Shown in pieces: positions 24,309 to 37,446 of a stretch of 64,000 nucleotides of DNA. A program made the position numbers and the translations under genes. The DNA lies in contig JAXCGZ010020806.1 of NCBI GenBank assembly GCA_037179515.1, positions 85,001 to 149,000 on the forward strand, in the 5' to 3' direction. The notes under the pieces were generated by a model. That model searched no databases. It was given only the letters and a program-made list of their open reading frames with translations, and was not told the DNA's origin. Positions within the stretch are counted from its first letter, which is position 1; the number at the start of each line of letters is the position of its first letter. The stretch comes from Halocaridina rubra (lineage: Eukaryota > Arthropoda > Malacostraca > Decapoda > Atyidae).

Positions 24309-27271
24309 TCTTGCCCCGAATGTGTGACACCGAGACAAGTAAAAACTGCCCTCATCAATAAAGGCCCGGGCATGAGAAAACACCAACACGAAGGAAAAGA
24401 AAAAGGTGAGGTAATGTTACACAAAGGAAAATGACAGTCAAAGTACAGTGGACCTAGAAATATGGAGGATGAGGCCCTGAGATGACAATAGATCCGCTTT
24501 TTGAAGGATAGGTCATAAGAATTAGGAAAGACAGAATGAGGAAGAGTGTGCAGAGTCTGGAAGTAGATGGGAAGAAGCAGTTGCTGCACTGACCAATCCG
24601 TGAGCTACAAATCTCCACACAGTACCTGTGAGATGAGGCCACTTGGCGAGTGTTACACAGCCTTGGCAGTGGGGGATGGATGCAACTCGCCAACTCATCA
24701 GAGCAGCGATGGAAGTATTAGTGATAGAAAAGAGAAAGGGAAGATACCTTACGGCTAAGAGAGAGAGAATCCAAATTAGAAGTAAGAGAAGTATCATTAA
24801 TGAGTCTGACTGCCTTAGATTCAACCCTATCAAGAAGATAAATATAAGAAGAAGCACCCCAGATATGTTAGCAGAATTCTAAGCAGGGACGGATAAGATC
24901 TTTATAGATTTTAAGTAACTAAAGATGAAAAATAATGACGAAAACAAAACAACCCTCATTATTTTGGATGAAGATTTAGAAATTTGGATTATGGTATGTA
25001 ATTGCTCCAAGACAAGCTAGAGGCTATATGGATTCCTAATACAGTGGTGACCCCAACCCATGAACTTTATCCGTTCCCAAAAACTGTTCTTGGGTTGGAT
25101 TTATTTTTCCCATTGATTCCTGGTCACAATAAATATTCATTTTAAAAAATTTTTAGTTGCTTAAAACATGAAATATAATACAGGTTATATGTATGTCATC
25201 TGTAAAAGGAAAATTACATTAATTATAGCAAGGTATTTTACTCTACTATAGTAAAACATGTACATATTCAGGTATACAGTATACACTAATTAATACCCAC
25301 TATAAAATAGCAAAGGCCAACATTTAGAAAAAGTTGTTAAATTCTCCCACCAATAACAAATACACTAGAAAAGTACATATTGTAGGTAGAAAAAAATAAT
25401 GTAGGTAAGAAACAGTACTGTATTTACCTTTGTGGATGATTGTTGCTGGCATACATGGATGGTTGTGGAGGAGGAGGAAGAGAGGTACTAATTTTTGGAG
25501 GAGTGTCCCCCAATATCACTTAACACTTTTAACTTAGGAGTCATAATAATGGCTATATTAAAGGTAGAACAATGGAAAATAAAGCAAGAACTACGAACAT
25601 ACCACACGGCTCCCAAGATGAAGGATAGATACTGGTTGACAGAATGAGGCAAAAAAGACGGCAAAGCACAGGAGCCAGTTCATCTGCAAACTCCTTAAGG
25701 AACCTTGCAAGGATACATTTGGGACCAGACGCCTTGTTCGTCTTTAGCGAGCGAAGAACCTTATGAACTTTGCGTAAAGAAAGGATAAGGAGGGCATTGG
25801 GTTAGAGAGGGGTAAAGAATGAGGGACAGGTGCGCTGGAATAGTTTATAGAAGAGTTGGCAGAAAAATGAGAGCCAAAGAGAGTGATTTTGTCAGTGGCA
25901 GAGCAAGCTATAGAACCATCACAACAAATGAGAGGGAGAAAGCTTGAATTACAGAAGTTTTTGGCTAAGGACCAGAAGCATTTGTCAGTGGGAGAGGAGA
26001 TAAGGTCATCAACGTTCCCTATAAAGGAAGCCTTAGACCTTCGAATCTGAGCAGTACAGCGATTCCTAGCTACAATAAAAGCAGAGCGAGTTATATCGGA
26101 CGCAGAGGCTTGGTAAGATCGGTGTGCCCGATTCCTGACTTGGATAGCCATGGAGCAGGCATGGTCAAACCAAGGTTTTGGGGGAGAGGAAGTTTTTGTA
26201 GAAGAAGGGATGTACGCCTCCATTCCCGCAGTCATGATCTCGGCAGCTTTTAGAGCTATCTGATCAGGGTTGTGGGACGGAAAGCAGTAGTCATCCCAAG
26301 GGAAGTCAAAGAGGAAGTCATGCAGATTTTCATAATGGATACGCTCAAAGTGCCAAAGGCGTTGCTGAATAGGAGGGATTGATGGAGGGGGAGCAAAAAT
26401 GGAAGAGATTGAGATCAGACAGTGGTCAGATTTACCAAGAGGGGAAAGCACAGAATAAGAGTAGTTTGAAGGGTTAAAAGTAAGAAATAGGTCAAGAGTG
26501 TTTGCCGCATGTTCGTGACAATCAGGAAAACGAGTAGGATGTTTGATAATTTGCTCCAGATCATAAGTAATAGAGAAAGCAAGGGCCTCACTTCCACATC
26601 AGTGTGAGAAGAATGAAGCCACTCACTGTGGTGTACATTGAAGTCTCCAATGTAAAGAACTATGGCATGTGGGTGAGAAGATAGCAAGAACTCATGGCAC
26701 GAGGACGGATATTCAAAGAAAGACAAACTCGGTGGAGTTTGGAGAAGGGTAGCAGAAGCAAAGGAAAAATGTGGTAGTGGAGAGATAGACTTTTAGCCAG
26801 TGAACATCAAAGTCAGGAGAATCAAGGTCCATGAGCCTCGCAATAAGAGTGGTAGTGTTGCAGTAGGTACAGACCCCACCTTTGGAATGAAAACGAGTAT
26901 ACAGATTATATTGACAGATTTTAAATGGGTCAGTGGAAGCATGTATAGACAGCTGGGTTTCAGATAGGAGGAGGAGGTTAGGGAGGAAAGTACCCAAGTG
27001 CTGTTCCACAGATGAAAGAGTTCACCCCACGAATATTAGAATAGTGAAGAGTGAAAGAAGCAGATTTATTAGGAAGTGCAAGGATAAGGGCAGAACCATT
27101 ACTACCACCAGGCATGTCTGCCCTCAAGCCAATAGTGGAGTCAACACGATCCCTGGAGATTCTTTGCACCCCTCTATGCCGGGTACTTGGGACCATTAGC
27201 TGTGGACCTTCCATAAAAAATAACAAATATGAGAGAAAAAGAGACATGTGGGGAGTGTTGTGACTTGTCAA
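24309..27271 (-). mobile_element. LINE D copy 1, RT core replaced by other DNA
   Basis: Minus-strand LINE with an APE endonuclease. The start reads LHYSNIRGVNSF near 27030, then NLLLLSETQLS, YIGDFNVHHSEWLHSS (GDFN motif) and LGKSDHCLIS (SDH motif), in frames 26713-27009, 26415-26726 and 25744-26451. The first RT part follows (KTNKASGPKC, to about 25607). Then about 690 bp of unrelated AT-rich DNA occupy the place of the RT core. The C-terminus resumes at 24915 (RPCLEFC, HIWGASSYIYLLDRVESKA) and ends at 24309 with …GGTGTCACAC. Several frameshifts. Confidence 0.75.
24916..25606. mobile_element. Putative MITE replacing the LINE D RT core
   Basis: AT-rich segment inside LINE D copy 1. From 25041 it reads CAGTGGTGACCCCAACCC, followed by 'ctttatccgttcccaaaaac'. 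That is the style of mariner-like MITE ends. The right terminus is not clear. 24916-25040 resembles nothing known. Confidence 0.4.
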
Positions 27272-27455
27272 ATGTAATGGAATAGCAGGAGATGTGTAAT
27301 GAATACGCCAGAATATTCAGTGTAGATGTAGGCATGAGGAAAGAACCGTCCTGAAGGAAGACTCAACCCAAACTGTCTGGACCAGTCCTAGTTGTATCCT
27401 AATACCCTCAGTCATAGTGTTTCAACGGGTGATGGTGCAATAGCCAACCTACTAA

Positions 27456-27457
<2 letters not shown>
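27272..27457. other. Unassigned sequence upstream of LINE D copy 1
   Basis: Could be 5' untranslated sequence of LINE D or flanking DNA. No motif recognised. Confidence 0.3.

Positions 27458-27546
<89 letters not shown>
27458..27546. repeat. (TA)n microsatellite
   Basis: TA run of about 89 bp directly left of R3 copy I. Confidence 0.98.
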
Positions 27547-27551
<5 letters not shown>

Positions 27552-27787
27552 TGTTGCCTCACTTATCGTGGTAGTTCGGTTCCGGGACCCCGCGCGAACT
27601 AGGAAATCCGCGAAGTAGGATCCGCCTATATGTACATAGATATTTTAATATATTTTTACGTTTACACTGTATAAACCCTCCCTGCACTGTTAAAAAAAAC
27701 ACCCTTTACATTAAAAATAACAGCAAACAACGTAAATTTTTATGAAAGTGATAGATAAAATTACGGTGAATGAGGTGATAATGACGT

Positions 27788-30118
27788 GACCAACAAGGGC
27801 CAGGGGTGGGGATGAGCCATCACTACTTGATCTAGTGTTCGCAGATAATGTGTTGGATATTGGAAATATTGAGTATGAACCACCAATTGGAAAGAGTGAC
27901 CACTGTGTGTTGTTGATGGAGTATATCATTGAAGATATTCTTCCTGAGAGTAGAGGCACTGAGGACATGAGGAGGAACTATCCGAAAGGAGATTACATCA
28001 AAATGAATGAGCTTTTTGCAGTTATTGACTGGAGAACCTTATTTTACAACAAATCTGTACAAGAAATGTATGACATCTTTTGTGAGAAATATGGGAAGAT
28101 AGTAGATTGCTGCATACCTGTCACCAAAGTAGGTGTAATTCATGCCAGAGAGAAATGGTTCGATAATGGGTGTAAAAGAGCTAAAGAGTGGAGAGACAAA
28201 TGCTGGAAAAGGTATAGGAGGAGAAAAAACATAAATGCCTGGCAAACCTACAAAAGAGCAAGAAATGACTACCTAAGTAAAAGGAGAGAGGCAGAGAGAG
28301 ACTATGAGAGGGACATCACCAGGAAGGCTAAAGAAAATCCCAAGCTTTTCCACAGCTTTATCAGAGGAAAACTGAAGGTAAAAGAACAGGTTTTAAGGCT
28401 AAAGAGAGCGGATGGAAGCATCACTGAGACGGATGAAGAGATCTGCAAAGAATTGAACAAGGAGTTTCAGTCAGTATTTACAGTAGAAAATACCCCACCC
28501 CCTCAGATTGCAGAGATAGAAGCTCAAGGGCCGGTATTAGAGAACATCAACCTTACAGCCACAGAGGTATGCAAAGCGCTGATGGATTTAGATGTTCATA
28601 AAGCTACAGGTCCTGATGACATATCCCCTCATGTGCTTAAAAAATGCGCAAACACAATATCAGTGGCACTAAGTATCATATTTAAGGAGACACTGGAGTC
28701 GGGGGAGATTCCAAGATGCTGGAAACAAGCAAATGTGATACCTATCTTCAAAAAGGGAAGGAGGGATACGGCTCTGAACTATAGACCAGTTTCCTTGACC
28801 AGCATAGTTTGCAAAGTTATGGAGAAGCTACTAAGGAAACATATCTCTCTTCACTTGGAATCCTTCAACTTTTTGTCAGTGAGGCAACATGGCTTCAGAG
28901 AAGGTAGATCAACAGTAACAAACTTTTATAATGAGGTAAGCCAAATCTTACAGGAAAGAGAGGGCTGGGCAGACTGCATATTCCTAGACTTCCAGAAAGC
29001 GTTTGACATTGTTCCACATGGGAGACTTATTAGGAAGCTGCAATCAATGGCTAGAATAGGTGGGAATGTTTTGGAATGGATAAAAACTTACTTAGAAGGA
29101 AGGGGACAGAGGGTTAGAGTAAGACACTCAGTGTCTGAATGGAGAAGAGTTAGTAGTGGAGTTCCACAGGGTTCAGTTTTAGGGCCACTTTTGTTCCTTG
29201 TATATGTAAATGACCTACCAGAGTCTTTAAATTCATTCATGAATATGTTTGCAGATGATGCAAAGATTGTGAAGAAAGTAAAAAACGAGAACAATGGTAG
29301 AGAACTTCAGGAGGATCTAAATAATCTGCATGAGTGGTCAGAAAAGTGGCTAATGAAATTCAATACTTCAAAATGTAAGGTAATGAGAATGGGTACAAGT
29401 GCAAGAAGGCCCAAGCTTGACTACTTGGTGGCTGGAGTACAACTTCAAGAGACAGAAAATGAGAGAGATCTAGGAGTAAACATACTGGCAGATTTGACTC
29501 CAGAAATACATATAAATGGCATAGTAAGGGCAGCATATGCATTCTTATCAAATGTAAGGGTAGCCTTCAGGCACATGGACAAGGAAAGGTTCAGAAATAT
29601 TTATGTAACCTATGTGAGGCCAAAACTCGTATATGCAGCCCCCTTTTGGAATCCACACTTGAAAAAGCACATAGCTAAGCTTGAAAAAGTTCAAAGACAT
29701 GCCACGAAACTGGTGCCAGAAATACGCAATCTCAGTTATGATGAGAGGCTGAGGGAATTAGACTTACCATCACTCGAAGCTAGAAGAGTGAGGGGGGATA
29801 TGGTGACAGTCTTTAAATTCCTTCATGGTTATGATAGAGTGGACAGGGATCGATATTTTGATATGGCTGGCTCTAGAACTAGAGGTCATAGTTTGAAGCT
29901 TCGTAAGAAAACTTCTTTGCAGGATGTAAGGAAATACTTTTTCAGTGTAAGAGTAGTTGATAATTGGAATTGGCTAAGCGAGGAGGTAGTTAATGCTATC
30001 TCAATCCATAGTTTTAAGGACAGGTATGATAAGTATCACTAAGTATAAAATGGAACCGATCAGGATACGGGAAGATACGAGCTTTGGGCTCTTTCCCGTA
30101 AACAGAATTAGGTAATCA
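27788..30118 (+). mobile_element. LINE B copy 2, 5'-truncated, best-preserved reading frame
   Basis: Starts in the middle of the endonuclease and ends with the family 3' motif AATTAGGTAATCAC at about 30118. It lies inside R3 copy I. There is no target duplication. Compared with the R3 repeat unit, about 16 bp of target are missing, and 'acc' is shared at the 5' junction. Confidence 0.88.
27835..30042 (+). CDS. LINE B ORF2: partial endonuclease plus reverse transcriptase
   Basis: A 735-codon frame with no interruption. It opens inside the endonuclease, keeping the last catalytic motif (IGKSDHCVLL); the metal-binding N-terminal half is missing. A basic linker follows (WRDKCWKRYRRRKNINAW), then the RT: PDDISPHVLKK, KQANVIPIFKKGRRDTALNY, HGFREGRSTV, FLDFQKAFDIVPHG, GVPQGSVLGPLLFLVYVND and the catalytic box FADDAKIV. 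The CR1/L2-like C-terminal region ends RYDKYH. The RT motifs all look intact. Any ATG start is arbitrary, since the element is truncated. Confidence 0.88.
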   Translation: MFADNVLDIGNIEYEPPIGKSDHCVLLMEYIIEDILPESRGTEDMRRNYPKGDYIKMNELFAVIDWRTLFYNKSVQEMYDIFCEKYGKIVDCCIPVTKVGVIHAREKWFDNGCKRAKEWRDKCWKRYRRRKNINAWQTYKRARNDYLSKRREAERDYERDITRKAKENPKLFHSFIRGKLKVKEQVLRLKRADGSITETDEEICKELNKEFQSVFTVENTPPPQIAEIEAQGPVLENINLTATEVCKALMDLDVHKATGPDDISPHVLKKCANTISVALSIIFKETLESGEIPRCWKQANVIPIFKKGRRDTALNYRPVSLTSIVCKVMEKLLRKHISLHLESFNFLSVRQHGFREGRSTVTNFYNEVSQILQEREGWADCIFLDFQKAFDIVPHGRLIRKLQSMARIGGNVLEWIKTYLEGRGQRVRVRHSVSEWRRVSSGVPQGSVLGPLLFLVYVNDLPESLNSFMNMFADDAKIVKKVKNENNGRELQEDLNNLHEWSEKWLMKFNTSKCKVMRMGTSARRPKLDYLVAGVQLQETENERDLGVNILADLTPEIHINGIVRAAYAFLSNVRVAFRHMDKERFRNIYVTYVRPKLVYAAPFWNPHLKKHIAKLEKVQRHATKLVPEIRNLSYDERLRELDLPSLEARRVRGDMVTVFKFLHGYDRVDRDRYFDMAGSRTRGHSLKLRKKTSLQDVRKYFFSVRVVDNWNWLSEEVVNAISIHSFKDRYDKYH

Positions 30119-30517
30119 CAATTATTTTTTCGTTTACGTACTGTATGAACCCTCCCTGCACTGTTAAAAAAACACCCTTTACATTATAAATAACAGCAAG
30201 CAACGTAAATTTTTATGAAAGTGATAGATAAAATTACGATGAATGAGGTGATGACGTGACGCACATACTCATTTACAATTATTTTTTCGTTTACGAACTG
30301 TATAAACCCTCCCTGCACTGTTAAAAAAACACCCTTTTCATTATAAATAACAGCACACAACGCAAATTTCAATAAAAAAATGAAAATACTGAAAAATTTC
30401 TTTTTCAATATTTTAATATTTTTGCGTATACCCATAAAATAAAATAATAATTTATCAAAAAAAAAAAAGCGATAGAGTGAGAACGCGAACCAAGAAGCGC
30501 GAATAACCGGGGTAACA

Positions 30518-30629
<112 letters not shown>

Positions 30630-30718
30630 CCCTCACTATTTCACGGTTCACCTATCGCAAATTCAGTGCATCGCAAATTTTTTTTTTATTTAATATTATT
30701 ATTATTATTATTATTTAT

Positions 30719-30749
<31 letters not shown>

Positions 30750-31030
30750 TTATTATTATCATTATTATTATTATTATTATTATTTTTATTTATTTATTTT
30801 TTTAAAGATTACTGTGACACCAGGACGGGCCAAAAAATGATAAAATAAAACAGCCTTTATCAGGCTGTAAAGAGAAACAGAGATGGAGAGTGTAATGACC
30901 TGTCAGATGTGAAGGGATTATAAAAGATGTGTAATGACTCTCCAGTTCTCTGCTGGGCTTTAATATACCTCTGCATTACTACCATGATGTCTATTCCAAT
31001 AATTCTCCTTAGATCTCATTATTATTATTT
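30630..31030. mobile_element. R4-related element: one terminus and one foldback arm
   Basis: Starts with 'ccctcactatttcacggttc' as in the R4 left end at 4317, then (ATT)n. 30814-31025 then matches the 206-bp arm at 4409-4614. The second arm is absent here. Confidence 0.65.
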
Positions 31031-31062
31031 ATTATTATTATTATTATAACATACATACATAT

Positions 31063-31110
31063 ACCTTGGCTGTTTCCCCCTTTATTTGGGGGGTAGCCGA
31101 CATCAAGAAA
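31063..31110 (-). other. Conserved 3'-terminal hairpin of LINE F
   Basis: A C5…G5 stem is enclosed by GGCT…AGCC, at the extreme 3' end of the element. The same hairpin ends copies 2 (33461-33495) and 3 (55771-55800). Confidence 0.7.
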
Positions 31111-31314
31111 GGAAAACAAATATGGGGATTACTTTGCTCTATGGGCAATGACGAGGGAGCTAGCGACCGTTCAGATGGCACTGCTGGAGTGCCACAGCCC
31201 ATCCTCCCGGCTCTTCCACAACCTGATTCGCTTCACAACTGCCAGCTCCTCCTACTGCCCCTACCACAGGGCTATCTCTGTAAGATGCAGCCCCGTGGTA
31301 ACAGCAGATGCCCA

Positions 31315-32974
31315 TCAGAGCCGCGTCACAATCGCTCGCCACTCATTCCTATTCCTAGCACGCTCGCTCGCTTCCCTCACATCCATCCTCCTATCATTCA
31401 GGGCTCTCCTTACTCCATCCATCCATCCAAACCTAGGCCTCCCTCTAGCATTTCTCCCATCAACTCTCGCATTCATCACCTTTTTCAGCAGCTTTTCATC
31501 ATCCATCCTTTCCACATGGCCAAACCATCTCAGAACATTCATATCTACTCTGGCTGCAATTTCTCTCCTCACACCCGTTCTTGCTCTCACCACTTCATTC
31601 CTAACCCTATCCAATCGAGATACACCAATCATACTCCTCAGGCATTTCATCTCAAACACATTTAGTTTCCGTCTCTCACTTACTTTCATACCCCATAACT
31701 CTGATCCATACATCACAGTTGGCACAACCACTTTCTCATACAAAACTTTCTTAACATTCATTTCCAACCCTCTATTCTTCATCACTCCTTTCAATGCACT
31801 CAACACTTTACATCCTTCATTCACTCTGTGACACACATCTGCGTCCACTCCACCATTTGCAGCTATAACCGAGCCTAAATACTTAAACTGATTAACCTCC
31901 TCAAGTGTCTCTCCATTCAACATAACATTCAATCCAGCGCCATCCTCATTTCTTGTACACCTCATAACCTTACTCTTTCCCACATTCACTCGTAGCTTCC
32001 TTCTCTCACACACCATTCCAAATTCTGACACTAACTGACACAGCTTTTCCTCTGAATCTGCCACCACCACAGTATCATCTGCAAACAGCAACTGATTCAG
32101 CTCCCACTCGTTATCATCCCCATCTACCATTCTCAAACCTCAACCACGCACTCGCTCATTCACCTCTCTTACAACTCCATCAATATACAAATTGAACAGC
32201 CATGGTGACATCACACATCCCTGTCTCAGTCCCACACTCACTGGAAACCACTCACTCACTTCATTCCCTACCCTAACACAAGCTCTACTACCCTCATACA
32301 AACTCTTCACTGCATGCAACAATTTACCATTGATTCCATATAATCTCAAAACATTCCACATAGCCTCTCTATCAATTCTATCGTATGCTTTCTCCAGATC
32401 CAAAAATGCAAAATACACATCCTTACCCTTTGCTAAATATTTCTCACATAACTGCCTAACTATAAAAATCTGATCTATACAACCTCTACCTCTCCTAAAA
32501 CCACTCTGCACTTCCGCGATCACATATTCTGTCTTATCCCTAATCCTATTAACCAGTATCCTACCATACACTTCCTACCACACTTAACAAACTTATACCC
32601 CTAAAATTACTGCATTCATACATTTCTCCCTTACCTTTGTATAGGGGCACTATACAGGCAATCACCCAATCCACTGGCACCAATGACAACATAAAGCATA
32701 TATTAAACACTCTCACTAACCATTCCAATGCAGTCACACCCCCTTCTTTCAACATCTCCGCTCTCACACCATCCATTCCAGGTGCTTTACCTGCTTTTGC
32801 TTCATACAATGCCCTTTTCACCTCCTCTCTTGTAATCTCTCTCTCATTTTCATCTCCCATTACTGGCCCTTGAACCCCTCCCACTCCCACTATAGCTGCC
32901 TCTCTATCTTCCTCAACATTCAGCAAGCACTCAAAATATTCTGCCCATCTTTTCCTTGCATCGTTCCCTCTTAA
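31315..32974 (-). pseudogene. LINE F copy 1 reverse transcriptase
   Basis: Three consecutive frames make one RT. 32561-32926 holds the N-terminal RT (GKAPGMDGVRAEML, VIACIVPLYKGKGEMYECSN, FRGISLLSVVG). 32140-32571 holds QSGFRRGRGCIDQIF, YFAFLDLEKAYDRIDRE and VGLRQGCVMSPWLFNLYID. 31315-32136 holds the catalytic box LLFADDTVVVAD, LGSVIAANGG, MYGSELWG and the C-terminus MNVLRWFGHVERMDD, ending TRL. Only one frameshift (near 32565) and one TGA (at 32137-32139) break it. It is among the better preserved RTs here. The style is RTE-like; exact clade uncertain. Confidence 0.85.
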
Positions 32975-33071
32975 CTCGTGGCTTCATTTTAGCATTTAAT
33001 TCAATTCCCAATCTCATTCATGGCCCGAATGAGATTGGGAATTGAATTAAATGCTAAAATGAAGCCACGAG
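32975..33071. repeat. Perfect 45-bp inverted repeat with 7-bp loop
   Basis: 32975-33019 is the exact reverse complement of 33027-33071; the loop is atggccc. The arm sequence is part of the SINE unit found at 52.8-54.6 kb ('gtggcttcattttagcattt'). Confidence 0.97.
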
Positions 33072-33255
33072 TGAGGTTGGGGAATCTGTAATATGAACAT
33101 AGTGGCATTCAGTTAGAATGCGTTCTTTCCTAAGTGTAGCAGATATAAGCTATAAGGTTGGATTCCTTTTAACCTTCTGTAGTGTAGTGGTAGCGCCTTG
33201 ACTTAGTAATTATAAGTCCTAGGTTCGAGTCCCGGTCGGGGTAAAAAAAAAAATG
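33027..33255 (+). mobile_element. tRNA-derived SINE copy (same family as the 52.8-kb array)
   Basis: It matches one 276-bp array unit in the opposite orientation. The tRNA-like part at about 33170-33242 has an A-box-like segment (tgtagtggtagcgcc), an anticodon-like hairpin (acttagtaattataagt) and a perfect B box (ggttcgagtcc). It is followed by an A run. Confidence 0.75.
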
Positions 33256-33259
33256 ATTC

Positions 33260-33458
<199 letters not shown>

Positions 33459-35046
33459 GTTGGCTGTTTCCCCCTTTAATTGGGGGGTCGCCGACATCAA
33501 AAAAAGAAAACAACAAGGGGATTACTTTGCTTTATGGGCAATGACAAGGGAGCTAGCGACCTTTCAGATGGCACTGCTGGAGTGCCACAGCCCATACTCC
33601 CCGCTCTTCCACAACCTCTGTCGCTTTATAACTGCCAACTCCCCTACTGCCCCTACCACTGGGCTACCTCTGTAAGATGCAGCCCCATGGTAATAGCAGA
33701 TGCCCATCAGAGCTGCGTCACAATCGCTCGCCACTCATTCCTATTCCTAGCACATTCACTTGCTTCCCTCACATCCATCCTCCTATCATTCAGGGCTCTC
33801 CTTACTCCATCCATCCACCCAAACTTAGGCCTCCCTCTAGCATTTAACCCATCAACTCTCGCATTCATCACCTTTTTAAGCAGTCTTTTATCATCCATCC
33901 TTTCCACATGGCCAAACCATCTCAGAACATTCATATCTACTCTGGCTGCAAATTCTCTCCTCACACCCATTTTGCTCTCACCACTTCATTCCTAAACCTA
34001 TCCAGCCGAGATACACTAATCATACTCCTCAGGCATTTCATCTCAAAAACATTTTAGTTTCTGTCTCTCACTTACTTTCATATCCCGTAAGTGATCCATG
34101 CATCACAGTTGGCACAACCACTTTCTCATACAAAACTTTCTTAACATTCGTTTCCAACCCTCTATTCTTCATCTCTCCTTTCAACGCACCCAACACTTTA
34201 CATCCTTCATTCACTCTGTGACACACATCTACTTCACCATTTACAGCTATAACAGAGCCTAAATGCTTAAACTGATCAACCTCCTCAAGTGTCTCTCCAT
34301 TCAACATGACATTCAATCCAGCACCGTCCTCATTTCTTGTACACCTCATAACCTTACTCTTTCCCACTTTCACTCGCAACTTTCTTCTCACACACCATTC
34401 CAAATTTTGACACTGACTGACACAGCTTCTCCTCTGAATCTGCCACCACCACAGTATCATTTGCAAACAGCAACTGATTCAGCTTCCACTCGTTATCATC
34501 CCCATCTACCATTCTCAAACCTCAACCACGCACTCGCTCATTCACCTCTCTTACGAATCCATCAATATACAACTTGAACAGCCATGGTGACATCACACAT
34601 CCCTGTCTCAGTCCCACACTCACTGAAAACCACTCACTCACCTAATTCCCTACCCTAACACAAGCTCTACTGCCCTCATACAAACTCTTCACTGCATGTA
34701 ACAGTTTACCATTAATTCCATATAACCTCAAAAAATTCTACATTGACTCTCTATCATCTCTATCATATTTTTTCTCCAGTTCCAAAAATGCAAAATCCTT
34801 ACCATTTGCTAAATATTTCTCACATAACTGCCTAACTATAAAAATCTAATCTATACAACCTCTACCTTTCCTAAAACCACTCTGCACTTCCGTGATCATA
34901 TTTTCTGTCTTTTCCCTAATCCTATTAATCAGTATCCTACCATACACTTGTCCTACCACACTCAACAAACTTATACCCCTAAAATTACTGCATTCATACT
35001 CATCTCCCTTACCTTTGTATAGGGGCACTATACAAGCAATCACCCA
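33459..35046 (-). mobile_element. LINE F copy 2, degraded
   Basis: Parallel to copy 1 but with more damage: frames 33707-33970 (C-terminus), 34068-34466 and 34846-35043 are recognisable and separated by stops and indels. The catalytic box reads FAND instead of FADD (34441-34480 region), so the RT is inactive. The 5' end at 35046 is truncated within VIACIVPLYKGKG and joins an unrelated GC-rich segment. The 3' tail is the (TA)n at 33260-33458. Confidence 0.82.

Positions 35047-35677
<631 letters not shown>

Positions 35678-35769
<92 letters not shown>
35678..35769. repeat. (TA)n microsatellite
   Basis: TA run of about 92 bp right of R3 copy II. Confidence 0.98.
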
Positions 35770-35770
<1 letters not shown>

Positions 35771-35839
35771 GCGAATAACGCTCATGTAAAAACTTTGAAA
35801 AATATTTTCATTTTAGTAAAAAATCTACCACTTCGGAGG

Positions 35840-36500
35840 CACTTTCCGCCATCTTCCTCCTCTTCTACTGCTTAATGAGTTTGGATATTACGAAGATAAT
35901 GAAAAAAGAGCATTAAGAACAAACAGCAAACAAATTTTCAATATAATATCGTCACGGAAATAGCGTGCGAGCTTGCATCAGCTGATACGGAAGTGGCAAA
36001 ACGTTATGGATAGAGGTTCGTTCTCCCTAATCCTCCTTCTCTTCTACCACTTAATGCACTCGAATATCATGAAGAAAATTGAAAAAAAGCGTTAAGAACA
36101 AACAGCAAACAAATTTTCTATATAATATCGTTAGGGAAATAGCGTGCGAGGGTGCATCAGCTGATACAGAAGTGGCAAAATGTTTGCTGATAGAGATTTG
36201 TTCTCCCACATCCCCCTCCTTTTCGACTGCTTAATGTGATCGAATATTATGAAGAAAATTGAAAAAAGTATTAAGAATAAATAGCCAAAAATTTTTTTAT
36301 ATAATATCGTCAGGGAAATAGCGTGCGAGGGTGCATCAGCAGATACGGAAGTGGCAAAACGTTTGCCCATAGAGGTTTGTTCTCCCGCATCCTCCTCCTC
36401 TTCTACCGCTTAATGCGATCGAATATTATGAAGAAAATTGAAAAAAGCATTAAGAACAAACAACAAACAAACTTTTGATATGATGTCGTCAGGGAAATAG
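35840..36500. repeat. Tandem repeat, about 178-bp period
   Basis: The block with 'aaatagcgtgcga' recurs near 35958, 36136, 36314 and (as aaatagcgtgtag) 36494. Each unit also holds 'gaaaattgaaaaaagc' and a 'ctcctcttctaccgcttaat' stretch. Related blocks occur at 5780-6960 and 36650-37060. Confidence 0.8.
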
Positions 36501-36509
36501 CGTGTAGAG

Positions 36510-37440
<931 letters not shown>

Positions 37441-37446
37441 TATACA

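Larger units (their letters stand above)
31050..32974 (-). mobile_element. LINE F copy 1 (RTE-like), 5'-truncated
   Basis: Minus-strand RTE-like LINE starting in the segment before RT (NDARKRWAEYFE) at 32974 and ending near 31062, with a GC hairpin and a (TATG)n/(TAA)n tail. Its 5' end meets the perfect 45-bp inverted repeat at 32975. Confidence 0.85.

Noticed and set aside
31066..31831. Long plus-strand frames over LINE F (also 33480-33995)
   Set aside because: Antisense of the LINE F reverse transcriptase, whose minus-strand frame carries all the family motifs.
33170..33242. Functional tRNA gene
   Set aside because: The B box is perfect but the acceptor and T stems contain mismatches, and the sequence is part of a repeated SINE unit.
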